Translations under genes and position numbers: made by a program
Shown: positions 43,645 through 51,045 of the stretch, in pieces
Layout of the letters: every line of letters starts with the position of its first letter
How positions within the stretch are numbered: position 1 is the stretch's first letter
Notes under the pieces: model-generated
Databases searched by the model: none
Seen by the model: the letters and a program-made list of their open reading frames with translations, nothing else
Told to the model about the DNA's origin: nothing
Assembly: GCA_900768015.1 (NCBI GenBank)
Contig: CAAGBI010000052.1
Span: forward strand, 1 to 64,000
Source of the DNA: an uncultured Alistipes sp.
GTDB taxonomy: Bacteria; Bacteroidota; Bacteroidia; Bacteroidales; Rikenellaceae
Reading direction: 5' to 3'
DNA length: 64,000 nt

Positions 43645-43652
43645 CAAATATA
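43645..43652 (-). promoter_or_regulatory. -7 box of serB
   Basis: TATATTTG on the minus strand, 31 bases before the ATG. Confidence 0.55.
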
Positions 43653-43714
43653 CAAATTTTTGCGATATGTTGTAACTCTCGCATTAGGATTTTTTAGTAC
43701 CACAATCTAAAAAT

Positions 43715-43948
43715 CTATTCAATGCGCACCTTGAGCAATGCCTCGCCAAGATCATGTAGATGGCGCTCAATGTCCTGCATGCGCTCAAACGAGGGCCTCT
43801 TCTTGCCAGTAACATACTGCTGCATAAGCGAACGATTGATTCCCAACTCACGCGCAATAGATGCAACATTCAACTGAGGGAACCTCTCGAATAGCGTACC
43901 TATAGGATTCTCTCGCTCAATAAACGACAACTGAGACTGCTCATCCAT
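43715..43948 (-). CDS. Small HTH DNA-binding protein (orphan HicB-type HTH)
   Basis: A 77-residue protein. Residues about 28-72 form an XRE-like helix-turn-helix: VASIARELGINRSLMQQYVTG then KKRPSFERMQDIERHLHDLG. This wording resembles the C-terminal HTH of Bacteroidetes HicB antitoxins, but the HicB fold and a HicA partner are absent. A good promoter precedes it. It may be an antitoxin relic or a free-standing regulator; the AT-rich repeats just upstream are candidate targets. Confidence 0.72.
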   Translation of the reverse strand: MDEQSQLSFIERENPIGTLFERFPQLNVASIARELGINRSLMQQYVTGKKRPSFERMQDIERHLHDLGEALLKVRIE

Positions 43949-43977
43949 GATTATATTGTTTTACGGTTTGTGATACA

Positions 43978-43985
43978 CAAAGGTA
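43978..43985 (-). promoter_or_regulatory. -7 box of the HTH gene
   Basis: TACCTTTG on the minus strand, 29 bases before the ATG. Confidence 0.55.
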
Positions 43986-44143
43986 CAAAATCTTACTGAA
44001 TATATCTTTCATAGCAAGATTTTTTTACAACATCCTCACAGTTTTCCGCCTCCTCACACTACTTTTCGATGGTCACGGGTATATTTTCATGTAGCCAATA
44101 ACAAGGCACGACAACACTTCACACACAACCATTCAGTTCTGTC

Positions 44144-44384
44144 CGCAGGTATATTTTTTTGAACCCACGAACTCGAAAAGCAACCAAACACCTTCGAGGA
44201 CACATTTCTTTGAACCTGCAAACGCAAAGAGCAACCAACATTGTTGCGGGTATATATTTTTGAACCCGCAGACACAAAGAGCAACCAATATTGTTGCGGG
44301 TGTATTTTTTTGAACCCACAGACACAAGTAGCAACCAACACTATCGCGGGTACATTTTTTTGAACCCGCGAACAAAGAAAAGAG
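44144..44384. repeat. Tandem array of 50-bp hairpin units
   Basis: Units begin near 44144, 44195, 44247, 44297 and 44347 (periods 51-52, 52, 50, 50). Each has GCGGGT...ACCCGC arms around a T-rich loop, then AGCAACCAA...TTG, which itself can fold (GCAAC/GTTGC). The last three copies are the cleanest. A degenerate relative lies near 44074. Because 50 is not a multiple of three and stops are rare, all minus-strand frames stay open; I do not call them genes. Confidence 0.8.
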
Positions 44385-44436
44385 GTTTCTTATTTTAATA
44401 CACCCTACCACTATTTCTAATAAATCGTCAACCGAT

Positions 44437-44467
44437 TTTGCAAATCAGAAAAGTTTGATTAATTTTG
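44437..44467 (+). promoter_or_regulatory. Promoter in front of the structured region
   Basis: TTTG (44437-44440), exactly 19 bases, then TAATTTTG (44460-44467). Confidence 0.6.
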
Positions 44468-44471
44468 TATT

Positions 44472-44662
44472 GTCAAGGGTACGCTCTTGGCAGACATATT
44501 TATTAGTGAAAGTGTTTCGCTAATCCTTAAAGATGAAATTTGGCGATTTTTGACAACAAGGATAACGAATGCTTACATCACTTGTATAGGTATGCTATGT
44601 CGGCATGTTCTGTGCCTACTCCACATACTGTACAGGTGTGGAGTATTGTTTATTTGTTGTCA
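44472..44662 (+). ncRNA. Candidate structured RNA or long leader
   Basis: Hairpins follow each other after a consensus promoter: GTCAAG/CTTGGC (44472-44491), TTAGTGAAA/TTTCGCTAA (44503-44523), a weak GGCA/TGCC (44602-44616) and ACTCCACA/TGTGGAGT (44618-44644). TGACAACAA (44551-44559) and TTGTTGTCA (44654-44662) are exact complements enclosing the last two. There is no credible protein. It may be a free RNA or the leader of the gene at 44761. A weaker promoter-like TATCTTTA (44679-44686) follows it. Confidence 0.45.
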
Positions 44663-44760
44663 GGCCACGCCAAATGCCTATCTTTAGATAAACGAACATC
44701 TCCACACTTTCTTTTTTTATAATCCCGTTATTGGAGGTGAGGCGGATTAAACCCAATTTT

Positions 44761-45519
44761 ATGAAAAAGTTATTACTACTAATCGGCTTAATGTGTTGCA
44801 TAGGTAGTGTATCAGCACAAACTAAAACCGCCTACTGCGATGTATATATGCGCGGCGGTTATGACTGCATGACAGTAACCATAATGTACAACTCTAATTC
44901 GCACAGACTTAATAGGTCGTATAGCATGGGCGAGATACTCAACATCATGGCAGAGGATGGTTGGGTATTGGACAATGATATTGTTATACCTCGTCATCCT
45001 TTTCAATCCATCTTTACTCGCCACAAACTCCACCTCATCATGAAAAAGGAGTATAACACTGGGGAGAATCCATTTGCTTTTATTAAAGACTTTTGCAGTA
45101 ATAAGGGTTATATCGAAGAGGTAAAAGAGGATACAAGACCAACATTGAGTCATACTAAAATAGACAAATCAAAAATTGGTTATAAATTCGAATATAACGG
45201 TGTAAATGCAATCGTATTAAATGCAATTGGAGATCAATATATATTAGCTGCAACTGGAAGCACATATGGCACATGGGATGAGGCCGTAGCATATTGCCAG
45301 AGACTTGGTGGCGATTGGCGATTACCATCTTCAGAGGAATTCAAAAGCATATACTTTCAACTATTAGATAATAATTATTGGACATACGATGAGATCGATG
45401 GAGACACAGCAAAATTCTTTAACTGGTCTATAGGCAAAGCCTTCGAGAGCGAGAAAAATCGAAGTCTATACATCCTCCCCATAGCCATTGTTGATGCGAA
45501 GAGTGTGGAGTTTAAGTAG
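44761..45519 (+). CDS. Secreted protein with DUF1566 (Lcl C-terminal-like) domain
   Basis: A 252-residue protein with a signal peptide (MKKLLLLIGLMCCIGSVSAQ). Residues about 150-250 carry the DUF1566/C-type-lectin-like core TWDEAVAYCQRLGGDWRLPS with SEEFKSIY. The N-terminal half (about 21-130) is not recognised. The ATG at 44761 opens the signal; a TTG 10 codons upstream is unlikely. Composition is AT-rich compared with flanking genes, in line with the accessory look of 43.9-45.5 kb. Function unknown. Confidence 0.72.
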   Translation: MKKLLLLIGLMCCIGSVSAQTKTAYCDVYMRGGYDCMTVTIMYNSNSHRLNRSYSMGEILNIMAEDGWVLDNDIVIPRHPFQSIFTRHKLHLIMKKEYNTGENPFAFIKDFCSNKGYIEEVKEDTRPTLSHTKIDKSKIGYKFEYNGVNAIVLNAIGDQYILAATGSTYGTWDEAVAYCQRLGGDWRLPSSEEFKSIYFQLLDNNYWTYDEIDGDTAKFFNWSIGKAFESEKNRSLYILPIAIVDAKSVEFK

Positions 45520-45591
45520 GATTTAGCGAAGTAATGTTTGAAGAGGAGAGTAACTTTCGGGCCAGATGCGAGGATATTTGCGAAAAATAGT

Positions 45592-45599
45592 TAACTTTG
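45592..45599 (+). promoter_or_regulatory. -7 box of the DUF5606 gene
   Basis: TAACTTTG, 47 bases before the ATG. Confidence 0.5.
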
Positions 45600-45646
45600 C
45601 GTCGTTAAAACTTTTGAATGTTCAATTTAAGCAATTTTTTATAGCT

Positions 45647-46066
45647 ATGGAATTAAAGGATATTTTGGCTATCTCGGGTCAGCCCGGCCTCTTCAAGTAT
45701 GTGGCACAGTCTCAGCGTGGCGTTATCGTGGAGTCGCTCCTCGATGGTAAGCGCATGAACGCTGCAGCTACAGCGCGCGTAAGCTCGCTCACCGAGATTT
45801 CGATGTTTACTGAGGGTGAGGATATTCCTCTTGCAAATGTCTTCACAAACATCTGGAACTACACCGAGGGTAAGGAGGCTATCTCACACAAGGAGTCGGC
45901 TGACAAGATCACCGCAGAGTTTGCAAAGGTGTTGCCCGAGTATGACCGCGAGCGCGTGCATGTTTCAGATATGAAGAAGTGTTTCGCATGGTACAACCTC
46001 TTGGTTAAGGCTGGCTTCACGGAGTTCAAGCTCCCCAGCTACGACGAGGAGGGCGCAGAGGAGTAA
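45647..46066 (+). CDS. DUF5606 domain protein
   Basis: A 139-residue cytoplasmic protein starting MELKDILAISGQPGLFKYVA, the DUF5606 signature, with SLLDGKRMNAAATARVSSL and a C-terminal DMKKCFAWYNLLVKAG. It is conserved in Bacteroidetes and has no established function. The ATG at 45647 is chosen over one 27 codons upstream that precedes the promoter. It ends in an acidic tail. A terminator and a 121-nt repeat follow. Confidence 0.85.
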   Translation: MELKDILAISGQPGLFKYVAQSQRGVIVESLLDGKRMNAAATARVSSLTEISMFTEGEDIPLANVFTNIWNYTEGKEAISHKESADKITAEFAKVLPEYDRERVHVSDMKKCFAWYNLLVKAGFTEFKLPSYDEEGAEE

Positions 46067-46090
46067 TACCCAAAAGAGCCAAATATGTTT

Positions 46091-46124
46091 AGGGGCTGCT
46101 CAACAATTTGTTGACAGCCTCTTA
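46091..46124 (+). terminator. Terminator after the DUF5606 gene
   Basis: GGCTG(C)TCAACAA / TTGTTGACAGCC stem with one bulge, then a short T-rich tract. Confidence 0.6.
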
Positions 46125-46130
46125 TTGCAA

Positions 46131-46251
46131 GAAGTTGTATAACAAGAGCTAATTTTAGGCGCACAAAGCTCGAAAAAGCGGAGTTTACTTTAGCGTAAAT
46201 GAGCAATTTGAGAGCGAGTGCAACGCCAAAGTAGCCTTGTTAGACAGCTTC
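46131..46251. repeat. 121-nt repeat with covarying ends, copy 2
   Basis: Arms GAAGTTGTATAACAAG (46131-46146) and CTTGTTAGACAGCTTC (46236-46251) pair. Compared with the 16009 copy both arms change together. The interior keeps CGAAAAAGC, GAGTTTACT, AGCGTAAATGAGCA and TTTGAG. It ends in a T-run. Confidence 0.75.
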
Positions 46252-46277
46252 TTTTTTGCTATTTCAAAATAAATTAG

Positions 46278-46285
46278 TATCTTTG
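46278..46285 (+). promoter_or_regulatory. -7 box of the C69 dipeptidase gene
   Basis: TATCTTTG, 64 bases before the ATG. Confidence 0.55.
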
Positions 46286-46349
46286 AAGGTTAATATGCCT
46301 AAACAGCGTGAATAACAATAGAATAAATAAATTATAACCTAAAAAACTT

Positions 46350-47978
46350 ATGAAAAGACTACTAAAGCTTGCTGCCCTTGTGGGCGCGTTCATCGGCTCG
46401 GTTTACACCGCTGATGCTTGTACAAACTTCATCGTGACGCGCGGTGCTTCGACCGACGGCTCAAACATGGTTACTTACGCCGCCGACTCACACGGCCTCT
46501 ACGGCACACTCTACCAGCACATCCCTGGTAAGTACACCGAGTGGATGGATGTAACTGAGTGGGATACAGGCCGCTACATCGGCAAGATTAAGCAGGCTGC
46601 TGTGACATACCGCACACTCGGTAACTCAAACGAGCACTCGCTCTTTATCACAGAGACTACATTTGGTGGCCGTCCCGAGTTGGAGGATCCCAACGGTGGC
46701 ATCGACTACGGCTCACTCATCTACATCACCTTGCAGCGCGCAAAGACAGCTCGCGAGGCTATCGACATCATCGTTGACTTGGCTAACACCTACGGCTACT
46801 GCTCTTCGGGCGAGTCTTTCTCTATCGTAGATACTGAGGAGGCTTGGATCATGGAGCTTATCGGCAAGGGTCCCCAGGATAAGGGTATCGTATGGGTAGC
46901 ACGCCGCATCCCTGATGGCTATGTATCTGGCCACGCTAACCAGGCGCGCATCACCACTTTCCCATGGAACGACCCCGAGAACTGCCTCTACGCTCCAGAT
47001 GTAGCAGATGTAGCGCGCAAGTTCGGTTGGTTTGATGGCGCTAACGAGGACTTCAGCTTTGCTGAGGCATACGCTCCACTCGATTTCGGTGCTATGCGTG
47101 GTTGCGAGGCTCGCGTATGGGCTTTCTTCCGCACTGTAGCTGCTGACATGGATAAGTATGAGGACTACGCTATGGGTCACAACCCTGCTAACCGCATGCC
47201 TTTGTGGGTTAAGCCCGTGGAGAAGGTATCGCCCAAGCAGCTTATGGACTGCATGCGTGACCACTACGAGGGCACAAAGATGGATATGACTACCGACATC
47301 GGTGCTGGTGGCGAGGGTTGCCCCTACCGCTGGCGTCCTATGTACTTCGAGGTAGACGGCGTTGAGTACTGCAACGAGCGCGCAACAGCGACACAGCAGA
47401 CAGCATTCTGGCTTGTAGGTCAGGCTCGTCCTGGCAAGACTGGTATCCTCTGGTTTGGTACCGACGATGCTGCAACATCACCCCTTACTCCTATCTATGT
47501 TACCTCTACTGAGGTTCCCGAGTGCTTGCGTGACGGCAACGGCACAATGCTCCAGTACTCTGACACCTCTATGTTCTGGATTACTAACCGCGTAGCACAG
47601 TTCGCATACTTGCGCTACAATGTTGTAGGCAAGCATGTACGCGAGGTTGTTGACATGTGGGAGAATAAGATGCTCGAGTGCGTACCCGCTATGGACGCTA
47701 AGATTGGCAGCGCAAAGAACGCAAAGAAGGCACAGAAGGTTGCTACGGAGCTCTCTGTGGAGAATGCACAGACACTCTTCAATATTTGGGTAGACCTCGA
47801 CAAGTACACAATGGTTAAGTACATTGACGGTAACATCAAGGGCGAGGAGAACGGCAAGTTCGTGGACAACGGCAATGGCAAGGACATCCCTGGCGTTATC
47901 GATCAGCCTGGCTACTCTGAGAACTGGAAGCGTGCCGTAGCTGCTGACAAGGGCGAGATCCTTAAGGTGGTAAAGTAA
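46350..47978 (+). CDS. C69-family dipeptidase (PepD-like), secreted
   Basis: A 542-residue N-terminal-nucleophile hydrolase. The signal peptide ends ADA just before Cys24 in CTNFIVTRGAS, so signal cleavage should expose the catalytic cysteine. TTFGGRPELEDPNGG, EAWIMELIGKGP and GHANQARITTFPW are C69 blocks. It cleaves dipeptides in the periplasm. Codon use resembles that of highly expressed genes. It has its own promoter; lpdA follows after 32 bases. Confidence 0.92.
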   Translation: MKRLLKLAALVGAFIGSVYTADACTNFIVTRGASTDGSNMVTYAADSHGLYGTLYQHIPGKYTEWMDVTEWDTGRYIGKIKQAAVTYRTLGNSNEHSLFITETTFGGRPELEDPNGGIDYGSLIYITLQRAKTAREAIDIIVDLANTYGYCSSGESFSIVDTEEAWIMELIGKGPQDKGIVWVARRIPDGYVSGHANQARITTFPWNDPENCLYAPDVADVARKFGWFDGANEDFSFAEAYAPLDFGAMRGCEARVWAFFRTVAADMDKYEDYAMGHNPANRMPLWVKPVEKVSPKQLMDCMRDHYEGTKMDMTTDIGAGGEGCPYRWRPMYFEVDGVEYCNERATATQQTAFWLVGQARPGKTGILWFGTDDAATSPLTPIYVTSTEVPECLRDGNGTMLQYSDTSMFWITNRVAQFAYLRYNVVGKHVREVVDMWENKMLECVPAMDAKIGSAKNAKKAQKVATELSVENAQTLFNIWVDLDKYTMVKYIDGNIKGEENGKFVDNGNGKDIPGVIDQPGYSENWKRAVAADKGEILKVVK

Positions 47979-48010
47979 TTGCTGTATAACCCAACCAAAG
48001 AATTACTACT

Positions 48011-49390
48011 ATGGAAAGATATGATATTATCGTTATAGGCTCAGGCCCTGGTGGTTATGTTGCTGCTATTCGTGCAGCACAGTGTGGCAAGCGCGTGGCT
48101 ATCGTCGAGAAGGCCGATGCTGGTGGCGTATGTCTTAACTGGGGTTGCATCCCCACGAAGGCTCTCGTACGCTCGGCACAGGTCTACGCTGACTGCAAGG
48201 CCGCTGCATCGTACGGCGTAAGCATCGAGGGCGAGGTTAAGCCCGACTGGGCAAAGATGGTGGAGCGCGAGCGCATGGTGGCAACAACCATGAACAAGGG
48301 CGTTCAGTTCCTCCTCAAGAAGAACAATATTGATGTCATCGCGGGCTTCGGTCGCCTCAAGGCTGAGGATACCGTGGAGGTTGAGGGCGTAGACTACGAG
48401 GCTGACCACATCATCCTTGCAACGGGTGCGCGCCCCCGCGTTATGCCCTTCATGCCTATCGACGGCAAGCACATCATCTCATCTAAGGAGGCTCTCGTAC
48501 TTCCCGAGTTGCCCGAGACTATGGTTGTCGTAGGCTCTGGCGCCATCGGCTCGGAGTTCGCATACATCTACGCTACAATGGGCGTTAAGGTGACAATTGT
48601 GGAGTATATGCCACAGATTATGCCCCTTGAGGATGAAGACACCGCAAAGGCTATGGAGCGCGCCTTCCGCAAGCTCCGCGCTACGGTTATGACATCTACA
48701 ACTGTTAAGTCTGTTGCCGTGCGCGAGGATGGCAAGTGCGATGTCGTTATCGAGGGTAAGAAGGGTGAGCAGACGCTTGAGGCAGATGTCGTGCTCTCGG
48801 CTGTCGGCATCAAGTCAAACATCGAGGATATGGGCCTTGAGGAGCTCGGCATAGAGATTGAGCGCGACAAAATCAAGGTCGACGAGCACTACAAAACAAA
48901 CATCGACGGCGTATATGCTATCGGTGACATCATCGCCACTCCCGCCCTTGCACATGTCGCTTCGGCTGAGGCTATCCACTGCGTGGAGCACATCTGCGGT
49001 CTCAACCCCGAGGCTGTGGACTACTCTACAATTCCCTCGTGCATCTTCACCTCTCCCGAGGTTGCCTCTGTCGGCATGACCGAGGCGCAGGTAAAGGCAC
49101 AAGGCATTGAGTATAAGGTGGGTAAGTTCCCATATACCGCATCAGGCAAGGCTACTGCGGCGGGTGAGCGCGACGGCTTCGTTAAGCTCATCTTCGATGC
49201 TGAGGAGAAGTTGCTCGGTGCGCACTTCGTGGGCCACAATGTAACGGAGATGATTGGCGAGCCTACGCTTGCTAAGGTGCTTGGCGTTAATGCACACCGC
49301 ATCGCACGCACAATCCATGCACACCCCTCAATGCACGAGGCAGTGATGGAGGCGGCGGAGGATGCACTTGGTTGTGCCATCCACATGTAA
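48011..49390 (+). CDS. lpdA: Dihydrolipoyl dehydrogenase
   Basis: A 459-residue flavoenzyme (E3) that reoxidises dihydrolipoyl groups of 2-oxoacid dehydrogenases or the glycine cleavage system with NAD+. FAD motif IGSGPGGYVAAIRAAQ, redox disulfide GGVCLNWGCIPTKAL, NAD motif VVGSGAIGSEFAYIYA and the C-terminal AHPSMHEAVMEA with catalytic His-Glu are present. No E1, E2 or lipoate genes lie nearby. The TAA stop is the first three bases of a 130-nt cloverleaf repeat. Confidence 0.96.
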   Translation: MERYDIIVIGSGPGGYVAAIRAAQCGKRVAIVEKADAGGVCLNWGCIPTKALVRSAQVYADCKAAASYGVSIEGEVKPDWAKMVERERMVATTMNKGVQFLLKKNNIDVIAGFGRLKAEDTVEVEGVDYEADHIILATGARPRVMPFMPIDGKHIISSKEALVLPELPETMVVVGSGAIGSEFAYIYATMGVKVTIVEYMPQIMPLEDEDTAKAMERAFRKLRATVMTSTTVKSVAVREDGKCDVVIEGKKGEQTLEADVVLSAVGIKSNIEDMGLEELGIEIERDKIKVDEHYKTNIDGVYAIGDIIATPALAHVASAEAIHCVEHICGLNPEAVDYSTIPSCIFTSPEVASVGMTEAQVKAQGIEYKVGKFPYTASGKATAAGERDGFVKLIFDAEEKLLGAHFVGHNVTEMIGEPTLAKVLGVNAHRIARTIHAHPSMHEAVMEAAEDALGCAIHM

Positions 49391-49518
49391 TTTAGCACTA
49401 TAAGGCAGCATCTGCTGCCGCTAACAAAAGAAAATGCGAATGGGCAGTACGCCACAGTACAGCCCATCCGCATTTTTTTTGCCGAGCGTTGCATCTACTA
49501 CCTTCTACTGCTAAATTA
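49388..49518. repeat. Cloverleaf-type repeat, copy 4 (lpdA 3' end)
   Basis: 131 nt. Outer arms TAATTTAGCACTATAAGGCA (49388-49407) and 49499-49518 match at 17 of 20 paired positions. A side hairpin GGCAGCA/TGCTGCC is at 49404-49419. The central hairpin 49431-49476 has AAAATGCG...CGCATTTT arms opening to GTAC-GCCACA-GTAC and ends in T8, so it also acts as the lpdA terminator. Confidence 0.8.
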
Positions 49519-49598
49519 AATCTCTTGTGATAGTAGCACATCTGCACCGCCATGGCAAGAAATAGAGTCGCGGGCTTGCACTCTTGCCATATAATTTG

Positions 49599-49606
49599 TA
49601 CTTTTG
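49599..49606 (+). promoter_or_regulatory. -7 box of the YggS-type gene
   Basis: TACTTTTG, 19 bases before the ATG at 49626. Confidence 0.45.
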
Positions 49607-49625
49607 CAAGCAAAAGAACAAAACT

Positions 49626-50285
49626 ATGACAGTCAAGCAACGATTAGAGAGAATATACGCCACACTTCCCGCGAGCGTAAGCCTCGTAGCAGTGTCGAAG
49701 TTTCACCCCGCAGAGCGCATAATGGAGGCCTACGAGGCTGGCCAGCGCATCTTCGGCGAGAGCCGCCCACAGGAGATGGCACAAAAGCAGGCTACCCTAC
49801 CCGCCGACATCGAGTGGCACATGATTGGCCACCTCCAGACCAACAAGGTCAAACTTATTGCCCCCTTCGTATCGCTCATAGCATCGGTAGATTCCGACCG
49901 CCTTGTCGAGGAGATTGAGAAGCAGGCAGCAAAAAATGAGCGTACGATAGACATCCTCCTTGAGGTGCATGTTGCCGACGAGGAGACAAAGTCGGGTTGG
50001 GACATCGAGGAGTTGCGCTCCTACCTCGCATCGGGTGCCCTTGACACCATGTCGCACATCCGCGTGCGTGGCGTTATGACCATCGCCACAAACACCGACG
50101 ACGAGGCTACTATACGCCGTGACTTCCAGGCTATTAGAGACATATTCGAGGAGCTTAAGCCACGCTTTGGCGAAAAGTTCGACACCCTCTCTATCGGCAT
50201 GTCGGACGACTACCCCATCGCCCTTGAGTATGGCTCGACAATGGTGCGCATAGGCACTGCAATATTTGGTGCTCGCGAATACTAA
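49626..50285 (+). CDS. YggS-family pyridoxal phosphate homeostasis protein
   Basis: A 219-residue alanine-racemase-fold protein. The PLP lysine lies in SLVAVSKFHP. IFGESRPQEM, EWHMIGHLQTNKVK and the late TLSIGMSDDYPIALEYGSTMVRIGTAIFG are family blocks (last named in part). Members buffer intracellular PLP and usually lack enzymatic turnover. The ATG at 49626 follows a promoter box; an upstream in-frame start overlaps it. truA follows after 12 bases. Confidence 0.93.
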   Translation: MTVKQRLERIYATLPASVSLVAVSKFHPAERIMEAYEAGQRIFGESRPQEMAQKQATLPADIEWHMIGHLQTNKVKLIAPFVSLIASVDSDRLVEEIEKQAAKNERTIDILLEVHVADEETKSGWDIEELRSYLASGALDTMSHIRVRGVMTIATNTDDEATIRRDFQAIRDIFEELKPRFGEKFDTLSIGMSDDYPIALEYGSTMVRIGTAIFGAREY

Positions 50286-50297
50286 CCCACCTCTGTC

Positions 50298-51026
50298 ATG
50301 CGCTACTTCATAGAGTTACAATACGACGGTGCGGCATACTTCGGATGGCAGCGTCAGCCCGACACCGCTACGGTGCAGGGAACAATCGAGGCTAAGCTCT
50401 CGATGCTTCGCGGCGTGCCCACAGAGATTGTCGGCGCGGGACGCACAGACACGGGCGTGAATGCCTCGTTCTACACCGCACACTTCGACAGCGACACAGC
50501 CATCGACTGCCAGCAACTTGCCTACAAGCTCAACAAGGTGTTGCCCCACGACATTGCCATAATGCGCATCTACGAGGTCGAGGAGAGCAAGCACGCGCGC
50601 TTCGACGCCAAGGAGCGCGAGTACACCTACTTCCTCACACCCCGCAAGTCGCCCTTCCGTCGCTACTCGGCATGGCACTACACCGCCGACCTCGACATCG
50701 AGGCTATGAACGCGGCAGCACGCCTACTCCTTGAGCATGAGGACTTTACATCGTTTGCAAAACTAAACTCCAACAATAAGACCAACATCTGCCACATCTC
50801 GCATGCCGAGTGGGTTGTGGAGAGCGATGGCACGCTACGCTTCACCATTCGTGCCGACCGCTTCCTACGCAACATGGTACGCGCCATTGTGGGCACTCTT
50901 GTCGATGTTGGTCGTGGTCGCTACACGGTCGAGGAGTTCAACGACATCATCACCTCGCGCGACCTGTCACGCTCAAGCGCTGGAGCACCCGCCTGCGGAC
51001 TATTCCTCTCCAATGTAAAATATTAG
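50298..51026 (+). CDS. truA: tRNA pseudouridine(38-40) synthase
   Basis: A 242-residue enzyme modifying U38-U40 in tRNA anticodon arms. The catalytic Asp is in VGAGRTDTGVNA. YDGAAYFGWQRQPD and FLRNMVRAIVGTLVDVG are signature blocks. It lies between the YggS-type gene and the large amidase-like gene, 19 bases from the latter, so probably in one operon without evident functional link. Confidence 0.95.
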   Translation: MRYFIELQYDGAAYFGWQRQPDTATVQGTIEAKLSMLRGVPTEIVGAGRTDTGVNASFYTAHFDSDTAIDCQQLAYKLNKVLPHDIAIMRIYEVEESKHARFDAKEREYTYFLTPRKSPFRRYSAWHYTADLDIEAMNAAARLLLEHEDFTSFAKLNSNNKTNICHISHAEWVVESDGTLRFTIRADRFLRNMVRAIVGTLVDVGRGRYTVEEFNDIITSRDLSRSSAGAPACGLFLSNVKY

Positions 51027-51045
51027 CAGGCGAAACACCCACATA

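Noticed and set aside
44144..44384. CRISPR-like array
   Set aside because: The whole 50-bp unit is repeated with no unique spacers, the unit length drifts, and no cas genes are present.
44087..44411. Three overlapping minus-strand open frames of 71-92 codons, Cys/Val-rich
   Set aside because: They are one 50-bp repeat read in three frames; a unit length not divisible by three with few stops keeps every frame open. No start context or family supports them.
44487..44687. 66-codon plus-strand frame in the 44.5-kb region
   Set aside because: It covers the hairpins of the RNA candidate, has unusual composition (many Cys, Ile, Leu) and no family. A small membrane peptide cannot be fully excluded.
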